Assembly: GCA_961205875.1 (NCBI GenBank)
Contig: OY540812.1
Location: 34,977,098-35,041,097 of the forward strand
Length of the DNA stretch: 64,000 nucleotides
Direction of reading: 5' to 3'
DNA from: Sialis fuliginosa
Taxonomy: Eukaryota > Arthropoda > Insecta > Megaloptera > Sialidae
Below, piece after piece: positions 11,044 through 22,702 of the stretch (positions within the stretch are counted from its first letter, which is position 1; each line of letters starts with the position of its first letter). The translations under genes and the position numbers were made by a program. Below the pieces are notes generated by a model, which worked only from the letters and a program-made list of their open reading frames with translations, did no database searches and was not told where the DNA came from.

Positions 11044-11176
11044 ACGTGAACAGGAACACAAAACAATTCTTAACATGTTAACAACAATAAGAGATAATTT
11101 CGAAGTACCTATAATATATTGTTGTATGAAATACATTATACCTACATCATACTTATTAACAGAATTTTTTTCCAGA
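11037..11176 (+). repeat. Duplicated BEN-gene exon plus intron, second copy
   Basis: This is a copy of 10,470-10,622 with small deletions in the coding part (DNWNEF region shortened). It directly abuts the hAT fragment. An acceptor-like CAG follows near 11,176. Confidence 0.85.
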
Positions 11177-11658
11177 TACTCCCTCAGATCTCCCTTCATA
11201 AATTTTAGAAACAAAAACTGGTTTTCCTGAACCAGGATTTATCCGGATATGTGACAATACTGTAAGTTTATTACTGTAATTTAATTATATTCAAAAAACA
11301 CACATTAACAATATATGTATATGTATATCATTTTATTTTGCATTTTCATATTCAGATTCATCTTGGTGAAGGATACTACATTCCCAAAAAAATTTATGAC
11401 ACAGCAACGTTTAAATTAGCCAGTGACTCGATGTTTGTAAAAAAATGGTTATAACCCAATTTACTGATGAAAAGTTATCAATGCACAGTGTTGTAGGTGG
11501 CACCTCCAATAGGTTTAAAGTCGGAGAACAAAAACCAGCATTGGACTCAACGAGACTGTTAGCAATACAAAGTAAGGTTTTGAGCATTAATATTAATGCA
11601 GAATATTATTTTTACATTAAAAAAAAATTACAATGAAAGACTTAAGTATAGTATATCG

Positions 11659-12168
11659 AGGGGTGTGCTAGAGCCGGCTCGCGTTAGCCTGATAAGATTT
11701 TTGAAAATCAGTGAGTCGGTTGTTAAATTATTTCGCGCATAAAAGTTTAGACCATTTTTATGTTTTCGTTTTCACGCGGTATCTGTTGTCTACCGATAAA
11801 GCCTTTGTACTACATATGCTACATACCGTGTTTTGCTCTCTTCCTCAGTTCTTCCAATCGTTTTTAAATTTGTGTTCCTAAAAATTTTAGAATAAAAAAA
11901 AAGCTTTAAAAGTGCATTCGTTCTATTTTTAAATGTTTTTTCGGTACTTGTGCATTTATATCTCAGGCCATTGCAGATGTGCAAGTCTCATTTTATATGA
12001 TTTTATCAGCAGCAGGCAATGCCAGTAATGTGTACTTATTAGTTATATTTATTAGTGCATTTTCGGAAACTGCAACAGGACATTAAAAATTACGTTTTAT
12101 TTATTATTTTTTTTAAGTTATTTTTTTATATAGCGAGCCGATTGTTATATGTTTGGCAGCACACCCCT
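11659..12168. mobile_element. hAT-like MITE in a BEN-gene intron
   Basis: The ends are AGGGGTGTGCT and AGCACACCCCT, and the subterminal regions carry GAGCCGGCTCGCG and GCGAGCCGA, a pattern typical of hAT non-autonomous elements. No coding sequence is present and a clear 8-bp duplication was not found. It lies wholly within the intron 11,572-12,237. Confidence 0.65.
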
Positions 12169-12791
12169 AAGTAAATCCATATTATTTAATTATAATATAG
12201 TCATCGTTAGTTATTAAACATATTCGAAAAATTTCAGAAATCTTCATCTATTACATGAAGAATAAAAATTACAATGAAGACAAAATCAATCTACAATTAT
12301 CAAAATTTCAAGGATATATTAGAAGCAAAATTTCGGATATACGAAAAGAGCATCGTAGAATAAAAAATTTCTATGAAAATTACAAATGAAATGTAAAAAA
12401 ACAGTTTACGGAGAAGAAGGTAAGATAAATTATTTTAAATGATTTTTGTACATAAATATAACTACTTATTATTAATGTTCAATTTTTTATTATTAACTGA
12501 ATTTTTTTTAGCAACAACTTTATAAAACATTAGGACTTTTTGTATCAAAATTGACAGATGAAGACAGGAAGTTTGTGGCACTTATTAAAGATCAAATAAT
12601 ACCACAAAAAGTAGATTTGATTCCGCTGCAGAATTTTATGATAATATATGTACCTGTAATGAATACGGAGTGTATGGGTGTCCGCAGTCAGATCTATCAT
12701 CAAAGTCAAAAAATATGTTTATTTTTTTGAAAATTTTTATGAAAATGAGATTTTTCTCCAAAATTACCTATAATATGTGGTATTTTTTTAT

Positions 12792-13054
12792 CATTATTTT
12801 GGTCTGTCATAATGTTACCTACAAATTCACTGTACCAAGTTTGGACCTGAGTCTTACAGTTTCCCAGTTATACATTTATCTAAATAGTACCCAAAGTGAC
12901 TATTTTGCTATCTACCCTATTAAATGATCACTGCTTCATTTAATAGGGTAGATAGCAAAATAGTCCCTTTAGGTATTATTTAGATAAATTTATAACAGGT
13001 CCAAACTTGGTATAGTGAATTTGTAGGTAACATTATGACAGACCAAAATAATAT
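12792..13054. mobile_element. Short palindromic MITE
   Basis: The arms 12,792-12,927 and 12,934-13,054 are inverted copies around a 6-base loop. The inner ends pair through CTACCCTATTAAATGA and the outer ends through ATTATTTTGGTCTGTCAT. It interrupts the HARBI1-like remnant to its right. Confidence 0.75.
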
Positions 13055-13070
13055 ATAAATAATAACACAG

Positions 13071-13665
13071 CCTGTACATTAACTGAAAAATATCCTTTGC
13101 GGTTGCGAAACACTTCAGCATTATCACTTCCAGGTGACTGGATTCAAACATGTGTGCAATCAATGGCACCGATAACACATGAAAAACCTCTGATATTATA
13201 AAAATTAACATGAACTTTTCGTTTCTCTTCTTCCGTATCAGGCATTTGAATGTATACTGGCCTCGGTATGATTCGACATACTGTTGATTTATCAATATTT
13301 ATTTGGTCACCCAAAAGTGTTTGAACAAACCCCGTAGCATAAAATCTCAAAGTTACCAGTAGCTGATTTAACGCATCTATAGATTTATTTCTATGAGTTT
13401 GCGGCTCCAGATTTTGTCCAAAAATTTCTAATAACTCTCTTACAGAGGTTTTTGAAAAACTATATCTTCGCTTGAAATCGACATCATCATATTCAAGAAA
13501 AGGATTACCTCTTTCTCGAATCATTCTTGGTCTTCGTTCTTCCAATTCCATTTCAGTATCAGACGAATTTGATGATGAAAATGAATCTGATGAAGATGAA
13601 TCTGAAGATGAATCTGAAGATGATAATGTTGATGACGACAATGATATAGATGATTCAGAATCCAT
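13071..13665 (-). pseudogene. HARBI1-like Harbinger nuclease remnant, N-terminal half
   Basis: The minus-strand frame starts at an ATG (13,665) with a Ser/Asp/Glu-rich tail, continues with FKRRYSFSKTSVRELLEIFG, LLVTLRFYATGFVQ and DKSTVCRIIPRPV, and reaches SCVIGAIDCTHV. The IDCTHV segment holds the first catalytic Asp of HARBI1-type nucleases. A TGA follows it at once, then the same frame resumes as IQSPGSDNAEVFRNRKGYFS and stops at the palindromic MITE. The second and third catalytic residues are missing. The acidic, Ser-rich N-terminus is unusual but may be genuine. Confidence 0.8.
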
Positions 13666-13699
13666 AATTTTTTTGTTTGAAAAAGTATATCACACAATT

Positions 13700-14288
13700 T
13701 AATTTTCACTATAACTGCAAACACTGTTACAGAAAACCATAAAGGTACTAAAGTTTTGCTGTAAGATACCGACGATATATATAGTCATACTTGCAGTTTC
13801 TGAGAAGTGTGGTGTACAATTTTCTAAGAACAAACATAATCCGTAATTCTTCAGTGTAATTCAAAGGACGTTCTCAGCACGCCCCTTTAAAATAGTTTCT
13901 GATGAAATTTTATAAATAAAGAGATGCCGCACTAATTAATAATCTTCGTACTTGGAATTTTCTAATCCTGTATGTTATGAAACGTATTCGACCGGCCTAA
14001 GCTGTCAAAATGAATCAGCTGGTACACAAACGCCATTTTTAATCACTGTCTTCAGACCTTAACTGGACATTTCTGACCGATTAATTAAACGGGCGTTTTA
14101 ATCATCGATTAAGGCAAAAAATGTTTTGTAGATTAAATTAAATTCGATTCCTGTTTCACAAGTAACCCATTATTCTTCTCAAGAACTGACCCAATTCCTC
14201 AGCAAGTTCACAGGAAACCACAGATGGTTCAGTGGTCATATCTGATGATAAAGAAAAAGAGATCTTTTAGAATTAACGTACAAGGATA
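13700..14288. other. Interval with no gene seen
   Basis: No protein-family match or strong repeat structure was found. It may include the outer end of the Harbinger remnant and unassigned sequence upstream of the mariner insertion. Confidence 0.4.
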
Positions 14289-14290
14289 TA

Positions 14291-15215
14291 CAGGGTGAGG
14301 CAGAATAACGAGCGATTTAGAAAAGCGCGGGAATCGCGCTGTGACGGCGGGAGGGAGTGGGGACGCTATCGGCCATTTTCCACACCCAATAGTATTTAGT
14401 AGCAAAGGAGCATTGGACCCCTCAGCATTGCGCGTACGCTGTCAAAGAGTTTTATCAAAAAGGTAGTTCTTACGAGCAGGCACGTCGTACTGTCCGTAAA
14501 CATTTTAAGATTAATCGAAATCGATCGGTTCCGTCTGCTTATGCAATTAAAAAGTGGGTTGAGAACTTTGAAAAGACTTCAACAACAAGGAAGAAGCCCG
14601 GGAGACCAAAAACAACGCGTACGCCCGAAAACATCGAGCGTGTAAGAGTTGCGATCAGAAAAATCCGCGTCGCTCAGCTCGCCGGCATAGCACCACACTT
14701 AGAATTTCCAACAGAACGGTTAGACGGTTTTACACAATGATCTACACTCTACAATCTACACCATCATCCGTACAAAATTCAAATGGTTCAGGTTCTTAAA
14801 GAAACAGATCATGTGAGTCGAAGTCGCTTCTGTGAAGAATTTTTGAACTTGATTAATCAAGACAAAGATATTGTAAACAATTAATGGATGAGTGACGAGG
14901 CCCATTTCCATCTGTCCGGTTACGTCAACAACCAGAACTTTCGGTATTAGAGTGACGTGAATCCTAGACAACTTCATCACTAATCTCTCCACTCCACGAA
15001 AGTTACTGTGTGGTGCGCTATGTCTTCATCAGAGATCATAGGGCTCTACTTTTTCGAAGATGCTCTTGGCAGTGCTGTGACAGTGAATTCACAGAGATAC
15101 TTTTCTTTAATGCTTTTTTATGTAGTTTAAGGCGGTGAAAATAAAATTTGAAAAAAATGGATTGTCTTTTGTTTTACAACCTTTTCAAAATCGCTCTTTA
15201 TTCTGCCCCACCCTG
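14291..15215 (+). mobile_element. Tc1/mariner-type element, internally deleted
   Basis: The ends are CAGGGTGAGGCAGAATAA and TTATTCTGCCCCACCCTG, flanked by TA at 14,289-14,290 and 15,216-15,217. The 925-bp length is short for an autonomous member, and the coding sequence is truncated at its 3' end. Confidence 0.88.
14420..15129 (+). pseudogene. Tc1/mariner (IS630-type) transposase remnant
   Basis: The plus-strand frames give YAVKEFYQKGSSYEQARRTV (N-terminal helix-turn-helix), KKWVENFEKTSTTRKKPGRP (linker with a GRP motif) and HHHPYKIQMVQVLKE, then WMSDEAHFHLSGYVNNQNFR, which contains the first catalytic Asp. KVTVWCAMSSSEIIGLYFFE follows. The frame has several stops and shifts (near 14,738, 14,881 and 14,949) and ends before the second catalytic region. 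This insect family usually has a full DDE/D domain after this point, so the copy is inactive. Confidence 0.82.
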
Positions 15216-15217
15216 TA

Positions 15218-16112
15218 GTAGTGGTGAGTGATAGTAAGAGTGTTCTGTTAAATCTCAAACGAGAGAGCAAGAAAAATAATTACTTATTGTTAGTTATGGA
15301 TATAATAGAGCTACTACAAAATTATTAAGATAACAACAGATACATCACTTTTGTGTGGTGTAAAAGCCATGTAAATATAAAAGGTAATGAAACAGCTGAT
15401 ATCTTGGCTCAAAAAGTGATAGAAGATAAAGAAGTCTCAATTGTTCCTATCCCAGTGGGAGACCTTAAAACACAGTCAAAAACAAGAGCTGAAGAGAAAT
15501 GCCAGGAACATTACAAACTAAAGGGTACTTCTACTTCTACGGCATCATCCAACCACGCATCCGAAAATTCCATGGTTCAAAAAAATAAAAATGCAAGAAG
15601 AATCCTTACTGCCATGATTTGGCTACGTTTTAATCAAGCTTACATTCCTCAATATCTATATAAAATTAAAATATCAGCTACAGATAGGTGTAGCTGGTAG
15701 CTGTAATAACATAAGTATAGCTGATACAACGCACATACTAAAACATTGGAAGCACGTCAGAGATTCACTTATGAATGTAATACCCGACACGATAGTAGAT
15801 TGTTTAAAAAAAAACACTGATAAATACGAGCAAATAATAAATTTCCTCAAAATTACAAAGATCAATGTCTAAATTTAAATAAAAAAATTAAAAAAAACCT
15901 ATCAAACTTCCTTGAACATGGCCACCCTGTTTGTTATATTCTGCTATGATCGGCCCATTAGCAAATTCCCCTTTCCATCTTGTGTCCCCGTTAACCCTAC
16001 CAATACACTTACATACACAACAACGCACACACACTCTATAACACGAGGAGCTGCCGGAAGATGTGGAGAACCAGTCGACATCAGTGTTAAAATATATAAA
16101 AAAAAGTCTGTC
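15218..16112 (+). mobile_element. LINE-like retrotransposon 3' fragment
   Basis: It contains RNase H sequence, a C-terminal tail and a 3' untranslated region matching 1,140-1,340 in inverse orientation. The 3' end is A-rich near 16,095-16,112. The mariner lies directly upstream; whether the LINE continues on the far side of the mariner could not be shown. Confidence 0.7.
15221..15872 (+). pseudogene. RNase H and C-terminal tail of LINE-like protein
   Basis: The frame gives VVVSDSKSVLLNLKRESKKN, a stop, then FVWCKSHVNIKGNETADILA. The HxxIxGNExAD block is the RNase H C-terminal motif of I/R1/Jockey-like elements. A long linker follows, then after a frameshift near 15,695 the segment SCNNISIADTTHILKHWKHV and the end KITKINV with a stop at 15,870. 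The zinc-binding cysteines are partly lost compared with the copy at 1,384-1,599. Confidence 0.75.
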
Positions 16113-16269
16113 TTTTCAACGAACAGTTTCAACGCACAAATATTGTTGCGTTTGTTCGGCAAATGTTGAATTGAAGGGGGAATTTTCATTCCGAAATTTA
16201 ATGTCTTCTGCGTGGGATATTTGATTAAAAACCGTTTCTATTTATAATGAAGATTTAAAACATCTACGT

Positions 16270-16960
16270 GTTCATGCAAATTCGTGATATTTACATGACT
16301 GAAGTAGCGCGGTTTTTTAGAAAATCTATCACTTAGAAACGATTCTACTTTATTAGATAAAATATGGGATCACTCGTTTTCTGAAATACGCTTGAAAACC
16401 TTTACTGGATTAACATGGGAAAACATAAGTAATTTAAAAAGTATGATGACTTCCATGAGAAATTCAGTCTCGTACAATCGAACAAGTATTCATAACATTC
16501 TTATTCAAGCTACGCAGTGGAAATTCTAATAGCTTAATTTGTTCTATATTGGGACTTGAGCATGAACAACTGGTTTCACAATATTGCAAATCAGTGCTCA
16601 ATTCTTTTGAAATAGAGATTTTACCATTCCGTTTTGAATTACACAGAATTTCTCGAGAGTCTTTTATAACTAACCAAACTTCGGTAATGGTGAATAAATT
16701 GTTCTCTTTAGACAATAAATTGGCACTTATTTTTGACGGAACGTATATCAGGCACGAAAAAAGTTCCAATAATAACTATCAAAGAAAATCTTTTACAATT
16801 TAGACAACAAACAGTTATTTTTTAGATGTTCCTGACTTATTTCTTGCCACATTACACGATGATTCACTATTAAAGGATTGAATGGTTTGAAAAGTGTTTT
16901 AAAAGAGGGGGACTATTGTATTGTAGACAGGATTTCGAGATGTTAAAAAGTAGAGTTAGT
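16270..16960 (+). pseudogene. PIF/Harbinger-like DDE transposase remnant, copy 2
   Basis: The pieces read KIWDHSFSEIRLKTFTGLTW, MTSMRNS, LFKLRSGNSNSLICSILGLE, then FRFELHRISRESFITNQTSV and LALIFDGTYIRHEKSSNNNY (first Asp region). NSYFLDVPDLFLATLHDDS follows, and near 16,925 a GFRDV block with a one-base shift inside the DRGFRD-like motif. The order is the same as the remnant at 3,098-3,885, so both derive from one family of DDE_Tnp_4 elements. There are several frameshifts and stops. No terminal repeats were found. Confidence 0.75.
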
Positions 16961-17681
16961 TCATGACAGAGACCGCTCCCTATAGGCTGGAGTGCTCTAA
17001 GAGTGCGCACTTAAGGTTTTGACTGGTTGTACAACGAAAAATAATAACATTTGAAAATCACAAATTTTTATTTAAACTCTTTGGTTCTTTAGTAACATTG
17101 TTGCACATCCCTTAAGAAGTTATTCTTAAACAATCAGGAAATAAAAATTCAACAAAGGTCATTGCGCACTCTTACAGATACCAGTTTATGAGAGTGTGTA
17201 TAATTTTACAAGCATATCTTGTATCAGTATGGCCCAATGCCGGAATACGAAGTGCATTTGTCGTATCACCATTACTGCACAATATACATACATTCGATCC
17301 AATCTTCAGATATCGACTCGTTGTAAACTTCGGTACATCCTGGGCAACTCCGCATATTTTTTTAAGTTGGTTTCGGTTTTTTGGAATTTTTCTTCCGATT
17401 CAGTGACAAAATGGTGAATGAATTGATTCAGCAGCCGCGCTACGATATTTATACACAGTATCAAGGTCAAGTGTCGAGGTTCTAGTACTTTCCAGAACCT
17501 GCGTTTACTTATTGCGTAGTAGCATTCTCGAAAATTCGCTGTTGTAAACAACTTTGTTTATTTCTTGTGACAGCATTCTAGAACCTTCGCAACTGTTTAT
17601 ATACAGGGCTACTGGTAATTCGATACATTTCTTGTAAGAGGTAATAGTAGAGATAACAAGTAACCATTTGAACCCAATATT
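16961..17681. other. Interval with no recognised gene
   Basis: An 81-codon minus-strand open frame (17,306-17,551) has a charged segment ESEEKFQKTETNLKKYAELP but resembles no family I know. It may be a fragment of a retroelement. No repeat structure was seen. Confidence 0.35.
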
Positions 17682-17709
17682 GCCTTATACAAATGTTAAC
17701 CATTATTGA

Positions 17710-18687
17710 CAAGGGGACAATACAGCACGCGGGATGAGAATTTCAATGAGCTTGTAGTATGTAAAACTAGAGCAAAAATAAAAAGACAAGTGTCCAACAA
17801 TTTGATCTCATAGGCCTTAATTACAAAAATAATTAACTTTGAAAATTTGTGTATTCAATATAACCGTGTATTATGTTCACTCGAAATATAAGTGTGTTAT
17901 TTATTTACTTTAAAACAAATTAATAATTATGTACTGGCGTATATATCAATATTTTCATGTGAAATCATTTTATTTTTTTATTTTCGGTTTTTAATTCTGA
18001 AAAAGTAAATTCTGTAATTTACTAGTTAATGAAAATATTTTTATTTGGTTTAATTTATTTGTAAATAACATCAACTTGTTAGTATAATTACATGTCATAT
18101 TTAGAATATTAAAATAATTTACAATGAAAGCAATAAATAAATAAAACACTTTATTCTGAAAGTAAAAAAAAAAACGTATTCATATAATATAGTATTCAAA
18201 ATTATAGTTATATGTCACTGTCACTATCTGAAGATTTTGTACAATTTTCAGGATGATAAAGATCATAAAAACAATTGAAACACAAACATTGTTTACAATG
18301 TGCGCACTTTATAAACGGCACTACTTTTTTTGAATACTATATTATATGAATACATTTTTTTTACTTTCAGAATAAAGTGTTTTATATTGCTTTCATTGTA
18401 AATTATTTGAATATTCTAAATAATTATGACATGTAATTACACTAACAATTGATGTAAAATAAATAATGCTGTCGTAAAATCTTAAAAATTAGTGCCGTTT
18501 ATAAAATGCGCACATTGTAGACATAATACATGGTTATATTGAATACACAAATTTTCAAAGTTAATTATCTTTGTAATTAATGCCTATGAGATCAAATTGT
18601 TGGACACGTGTCTTTTTATTTTTGCTCTAGTTTTACATACCACAAGCCCATTGAAATTCTCATCCCACGTGCTGTATTGTCCCCTTG
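17710..18687. mobile_element. Foldback element nested in the left arm
   Basis: The ends are CAAGGGGACAATACAGCACG and its near-exact complement, flanked by TGA (17,707-17,709 and 18,688-18,690), a possible 3-bp duplication. The arms are long. The centre (about 18,205-18,320) carries further small inverted pieces such as GTGCGCACTTTATAAACGGC. Removing it rejoins the left arm of the larger palindrome. Confidence 0.75.
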
Positions 18688-19392
18688 TGAGATGTTTAAA
18701 ATTTTAGAATTTTTCATTTATACCAAATTTCAACATTAAACTCATTTTTTTTATTTAATACACAGTTTTTTTTATATTTTGCTTCTGGTACTCAGACAAT
18801 TAGCCGGTACTTTGTTAGAAAGAACAAAATTAGTACAATTTACTTAAACTTCGACACAGTGCCTCGAAACTGTAACACTTCGATATTTTTTATAAGTTTT
18901 TTTTTGTTTAAAATGCAAATTCTCCAAAAAAATCACTAACTAATTTAATGTACAAAGTCTTTTAAAAACTGCCTTATCTTTCTAGCTATTCAATGAGATA
19001 CAAATGTTATTAAAAAAAACTCTCTACTTAGGAGGAATGAGTCTCAGAAACGAAACAGATCGCAAATTGTTAAAATAGCACGCGGGGGTTATTTACACAA
19101 ACGTGTTGATTTTAACAAAATAAAACAAACATCTGGTTTGAAAAAAATAACTTTTATTATTTTTACAAATCCTGCTCAATTTGAGAACCTCTATTTCTAA
19201 TGCAGGCTCTACATCTACGCCGTACTTCAGTCCTGGTGACTCTTGATGTCAGATTATTTCTAGCTATCCAACGAAATAAAAATGTTTTAAATTTTTACGC
19301 ATACAATAAAAAAAACTACTATCACAGTTAGAGTATATTGGGATATGGTAACTTTATATGAAAAGGATAAAAATTTTCACTACGCTGATGTA

Positions 19393-21049
19393 CACTACTG
19401 ATCAAAAAAAAGTGGACACCTTAAATTTAATAACAAGGATTGAATTTATTGCTTTCTAACATAATGTCTCTTTAATCTGAAGGGTAGTTTAATCCATTTA
19501 TGGAATTAGTATATCACAGGTATCAATATGTTGTATATTTAAGGAATATTACATATATTTTTAATGTTATTCTTGCAATATTGCTTGATGTGTGTGTACG
19601 GTTACAAAAATTCGCATATTGTTAAGCAGTGTTAAATCGCAATTTTTAATTATTTTTGAAGTTTTTATGAAACAATGGCACAAATTAAGCGATAAACATT
19701 TATTTCACTCCTTTTTTTCATATAATTCTACCAATTCTCATAATGTTTTTATCATTAATTAAAAAAAAAATTAAAAATCATATTATTTCGATATTAATGA
19801 TTGATAGAGTGACTTTAAGCAAATTTTGCAATAGAAAATCAGCTATTTTAAAACTAATTTAACATAAAAGTTCACTTTTTATATAGTTATTTATTTTTAT
19901 TTTAAAATAGAACGAAGCAGCTATCAGAAAAAGAGCGTGAAATAATTGTCAGTTTAAGTAAATCGGGAAAATCTATTAGAAACATTGTTGTTGAAATGAA
20001 AAAATAAGGAGTTTCTGTTACTTAAAGTGCTGTATGTAAAATAATTTCTATGTAAAAAACATGGAGAACTGTTTGACATGCTCCAGGTTCCGGTCGACCA
20101 CGGAAAACAACAGTAATAGACAATCACGCGCATGAGAAATTGGTACTCAAACAGAAACTCATCTTATATTCAGATTGCGGATGATTTTCAGACTTCCAGT
20201 GGTCTTAAATCAAGTCAACATACGGTCAGAAGACGTCTAATAGACCAAGGAATAAAAAGTTATCAATATAGAAAAGTTCCTCAGCTTTTTGAAAAAGAGG
20301 AAGGTTTGGGTGCAGAAATATAAAAATGCAGATTAGAATAAAATAATATTGTCCGATAAATCGCGATTTTGTTTGGTGTCAGATCGTCCTGAAAGATGTC
20401 TTCAAAGATCTGGAGAACAGTTTTTACCAGAGTACACAACAAAAACAGTTAAAAAATCAGATGGGGTTATGATGTGGGGTTGTTTTAGTGCACAGGACGT
20501 GGAAAAATTGAAAAAGGTGTATAAATTAACGCTATTAAATACATAAAAATTTTACAAGAAGGTTTACTTCCAAGTATTAATGAATTCAATAAATGTAGAA
20601 TTTTAATTTTTATAGAAGATAATGCCCCTATCACATGGCAAAAAGAGTTATTGATTGAATTAATGACCACAAAATATTTTTTTTGGACGACTGGCCTCCA
20701 CAGAGCCCAGATTTAAATCCAATTGAAAATTTATGGGGCCATATTGACAGGGAGTTACATAAATGTGATAATAAAAATTTGGAACAATTATGAACAAAAA
20801 TAAAGAAAATTTGGGGTGAAATCAATGTCGAAACAATAAATAAACTTATACCGCCAATGCCAAGCAGTCAGAAAAAACGATGGTGGGGCCACAAATTAAT
20901 GAAATTGTTTGTAATTGTATATTTAATAATTAAGTAATGATATATATTTTATAATAACTACATAAATTTTTTAAATTTATTTATAAATTCCCATTTATTT
21001 CCATTTTACGTTAATTTTTCAGCTGTCCACTTTTTTTTGATCAGTAGTG
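19393..21049 (+). mobile_element. Tc1-like transposon
   Basis: The ends are CACTACTGATCAAAAAAAAG and its complement, flanked by TA (19,391-19,392 and 21,050-21,051). At 1,657 bp it is the normal size for a Tc1-like element. It is inserted in the loop of the large palindrome. Confidence 0.92.
19912..20935 (+). pseudogene. Tc1-like DD34E transposase remnant
   Basis: The frames give KQLSEKEREIIVSLSKSGKS (N-terminal helix-turn-helix), GSGRPRKTTV-like linker sequence, SSGLKSSQHTVRRRLIDQGI, then VMMWGCFSAQ. After it come a second-Asp-like EDNAP block and the third catalytic region DDWPPQSPDLNPIENLWGHI. A piece after the DNA-binding domain is missing near 20,330, and stops and shifts occur throughout. 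The family assignment is firm, and the copy is inactive. Confidence 0.87.
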
Positions 21050-21557
21050 TAGATGTATTTTGAATTTACCGCTGTCTGTATGCATGTGAAATTTTTAATT
21101 GTTGTGATTTTGTGCAACAATTAAAATGTGTTTTCGTTTGTTTGTTTACTTATCTATGATAGTTTTGTCACAGTAGTTTTTATTATTGTATGCGTAAAAA
21201 TTTAAAACATTTTTATTTCGTTGGATAGCTAGAAATAATCTGACATTAAGAGTCACCAGGACTGAAGTACGTCGTAGATGTAGAGCCTGCATTAGAAATA
21301 GAGGTTCTCAAATTGAGCAGGATTTGTAAAAATAATAAGTTATTTTTGATGACTTTAATGACACTCTGGTATTCTTCGTAACTTAATGAAACACACTTAT
21401 TATTATTAGACAATGTTTTTATTGTAAATATTACAATGTTCTATCAACAGACAACTTTATATTTTTTTTCTAGCCCAATCACTTGTTTTATAAACAAGTG
21501 ACTTCAGTACTACCAACTGCATTAAACATAGATAATATAGTATTACATTTTTTATCC

Positions 21558-22083
21558 AAGGTTAGTATATGTATAGGTTGCCTCATAACTTTTTGACCAA
21601 TCAGCGGCTGCGTGTGATGACGTCACCCTGAGGAACCTTTAAACGTAGTTTCATATATTAAGTTTTTTTTCAAATTATTTCGAATTTTTGGATATTTGTA
21701 TTTAAAAAAAGTAAATATTATTGTTTATTACAGAAGCACAAATTATTACATATAATATTTCTTCATAAAAACTTTAAAATGATGTCAGAAATCAATGCTT
21801 AAAGAAAATACATTTATTGGTTACACATAAAAAAACACTTGTTTAAAACTATAATTTATAATAATAAAATAATAAAAATTTAGATTTAAAACTCAGTACA
21901 CTATCAATATCAAATGAAAATATTTAAAAACAACTTACAATAAATCAGCTTAACTAAAATAAAGAGTAAATATAGTTTGACAGCCATTTATAATGTCAAT
22001 GAGTTCCTCACGATGACGCGTTCTCCCCTCTCATGCCACTCCCCGCCAGAGTTATGAGGCAACCTATTACTTTACTAACCTTG
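21558..22083. mobile_element. MITE with CCAAT and CRE-like sites near one end
   Basis: The inverted ends are TAGGTTGCCTCATAAC (21,574-21,589) and its complement (22,051-22,066); weaker pairing extends to AAGGTTAGTA at the margins. Just inside the left end is GACCAATCAGCG followed by GATGACGTCACC, the same module seen in the MITE at 46,424-46,949. The 213 bases between the palindrome arm and this MITE (21,345-21,557) are unassigned. Confidence 0.7.
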
Positions 22084-22702
22084 TTTTTTATCAACAATTT
22101 TTTTCAAACCAGATGTTTGTTTTATTTTGTTAAAATCAACACGTTTGTGTAAATAACCCCCGCGTGCTATTTTAACAATTTGCGATCTGTTTCGTTTCTG
22201 AGACTCATTCCTCCTAAGTAGTGAGTTTTTTTTAATAACATTTGTATCTCATTGGATAGCTAGAAAGATAAGGCAGTTTTTAAAAGACTTTGTACATTAA
22301 ATTGGTTAGTGATTTTTTTGGAGAATTTGCATTTTAAACAAAAAAAAACTTATAAAAAATATCGAAGGCACTGTGTCGAAGTTTAAGTAAATTGTACTAA
22401 TTTTGTTTTTTCTAACAAAGTACCGGCTAATTGTCTGAGTATCAGAAGCAAAATAAAAAAAAACTGTATTAAAAAAAAAAATGAGTTAAAAGTTGAAATT
22501 TGGGATATTTTTGAAAAATTCTAAAATTTTAAATATCTCAGTAACGGTTAACATTTGTATAAGGCATAAATGTTATATATTATATATTCATCAATTTTTG
22601 TGTGTAGGTATAATATAATTTTCATCTATAGATTTTAGTGGTGTTTTTTTCCTAGCTGACCTATTTATTAAATTATTATTTCTGTGTTATTAAAATAACA
22701 TT

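Larger units (their letters stand above)
10202..12640 (+). pseudogene. BEN-domain protein gene remnant, multi-exon
   Basis: Exons joined by good splice sites and phase are 10,202-10,281 (ATG start), 10,371-about 10,547, 10,623-about 10,720, then 11,356-11,571, 12,238-12,389 and possibly 12,512-12,640. The 11,356 exon has IHLGEGYYIPKKIYDTATFK and HSVVGGTSNRFKV followed by KPALDSTRLLAIQ. The next has LSKFQGYIRSKISDIRKEHR. Together these match a BEN domain, a DNA- or chromatin-binding fold. The upstream exons are charged and probably coiled-coil (TRKMKKYMDDMIMQETEDKR). Lesions are a one-base shift in an A run near 11,440 and a TGA at 12,387-12,389, after which the frame continues (NVKKQFTEKK) into the last exon. 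An exon duplication and two transposon pieces sit in the introns. Whether it is a host gene or a mobile-element gene is unclear. Confidence 0.7.
17682..22568. mobile_element. Large interrupted palindrome (foldback) hosting three insertions
   Basis: The outer ends are GCCTTATACAAATGTTAACC at 17,682 and its complement ending near 22,568. The left arm resumes at 18,688-19,150 and pairs with about 22,085-22,555. The inner part (19,141-19,345) pairs with 21,155-21,345. With its insertions removed the element would be roughly 1.7 kb with arms of 650-700 bp and a loop of about 160 bases. It is interrupted by a foldback in the left arm, a Tc1 element in the loop and a MITE in the right arm. It has no coding sequence of its own, and its target duplication was not identified. 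Confidence 0.78.

Noticed and set aside
13472..13702. Asp/Glu-rich plus-strand open frame
   Set aside because: It is antisense to the Ser-rich N-terminus of the HARBI1-like remnant (Ser codons read backwards give Asp/Glu-like strings).
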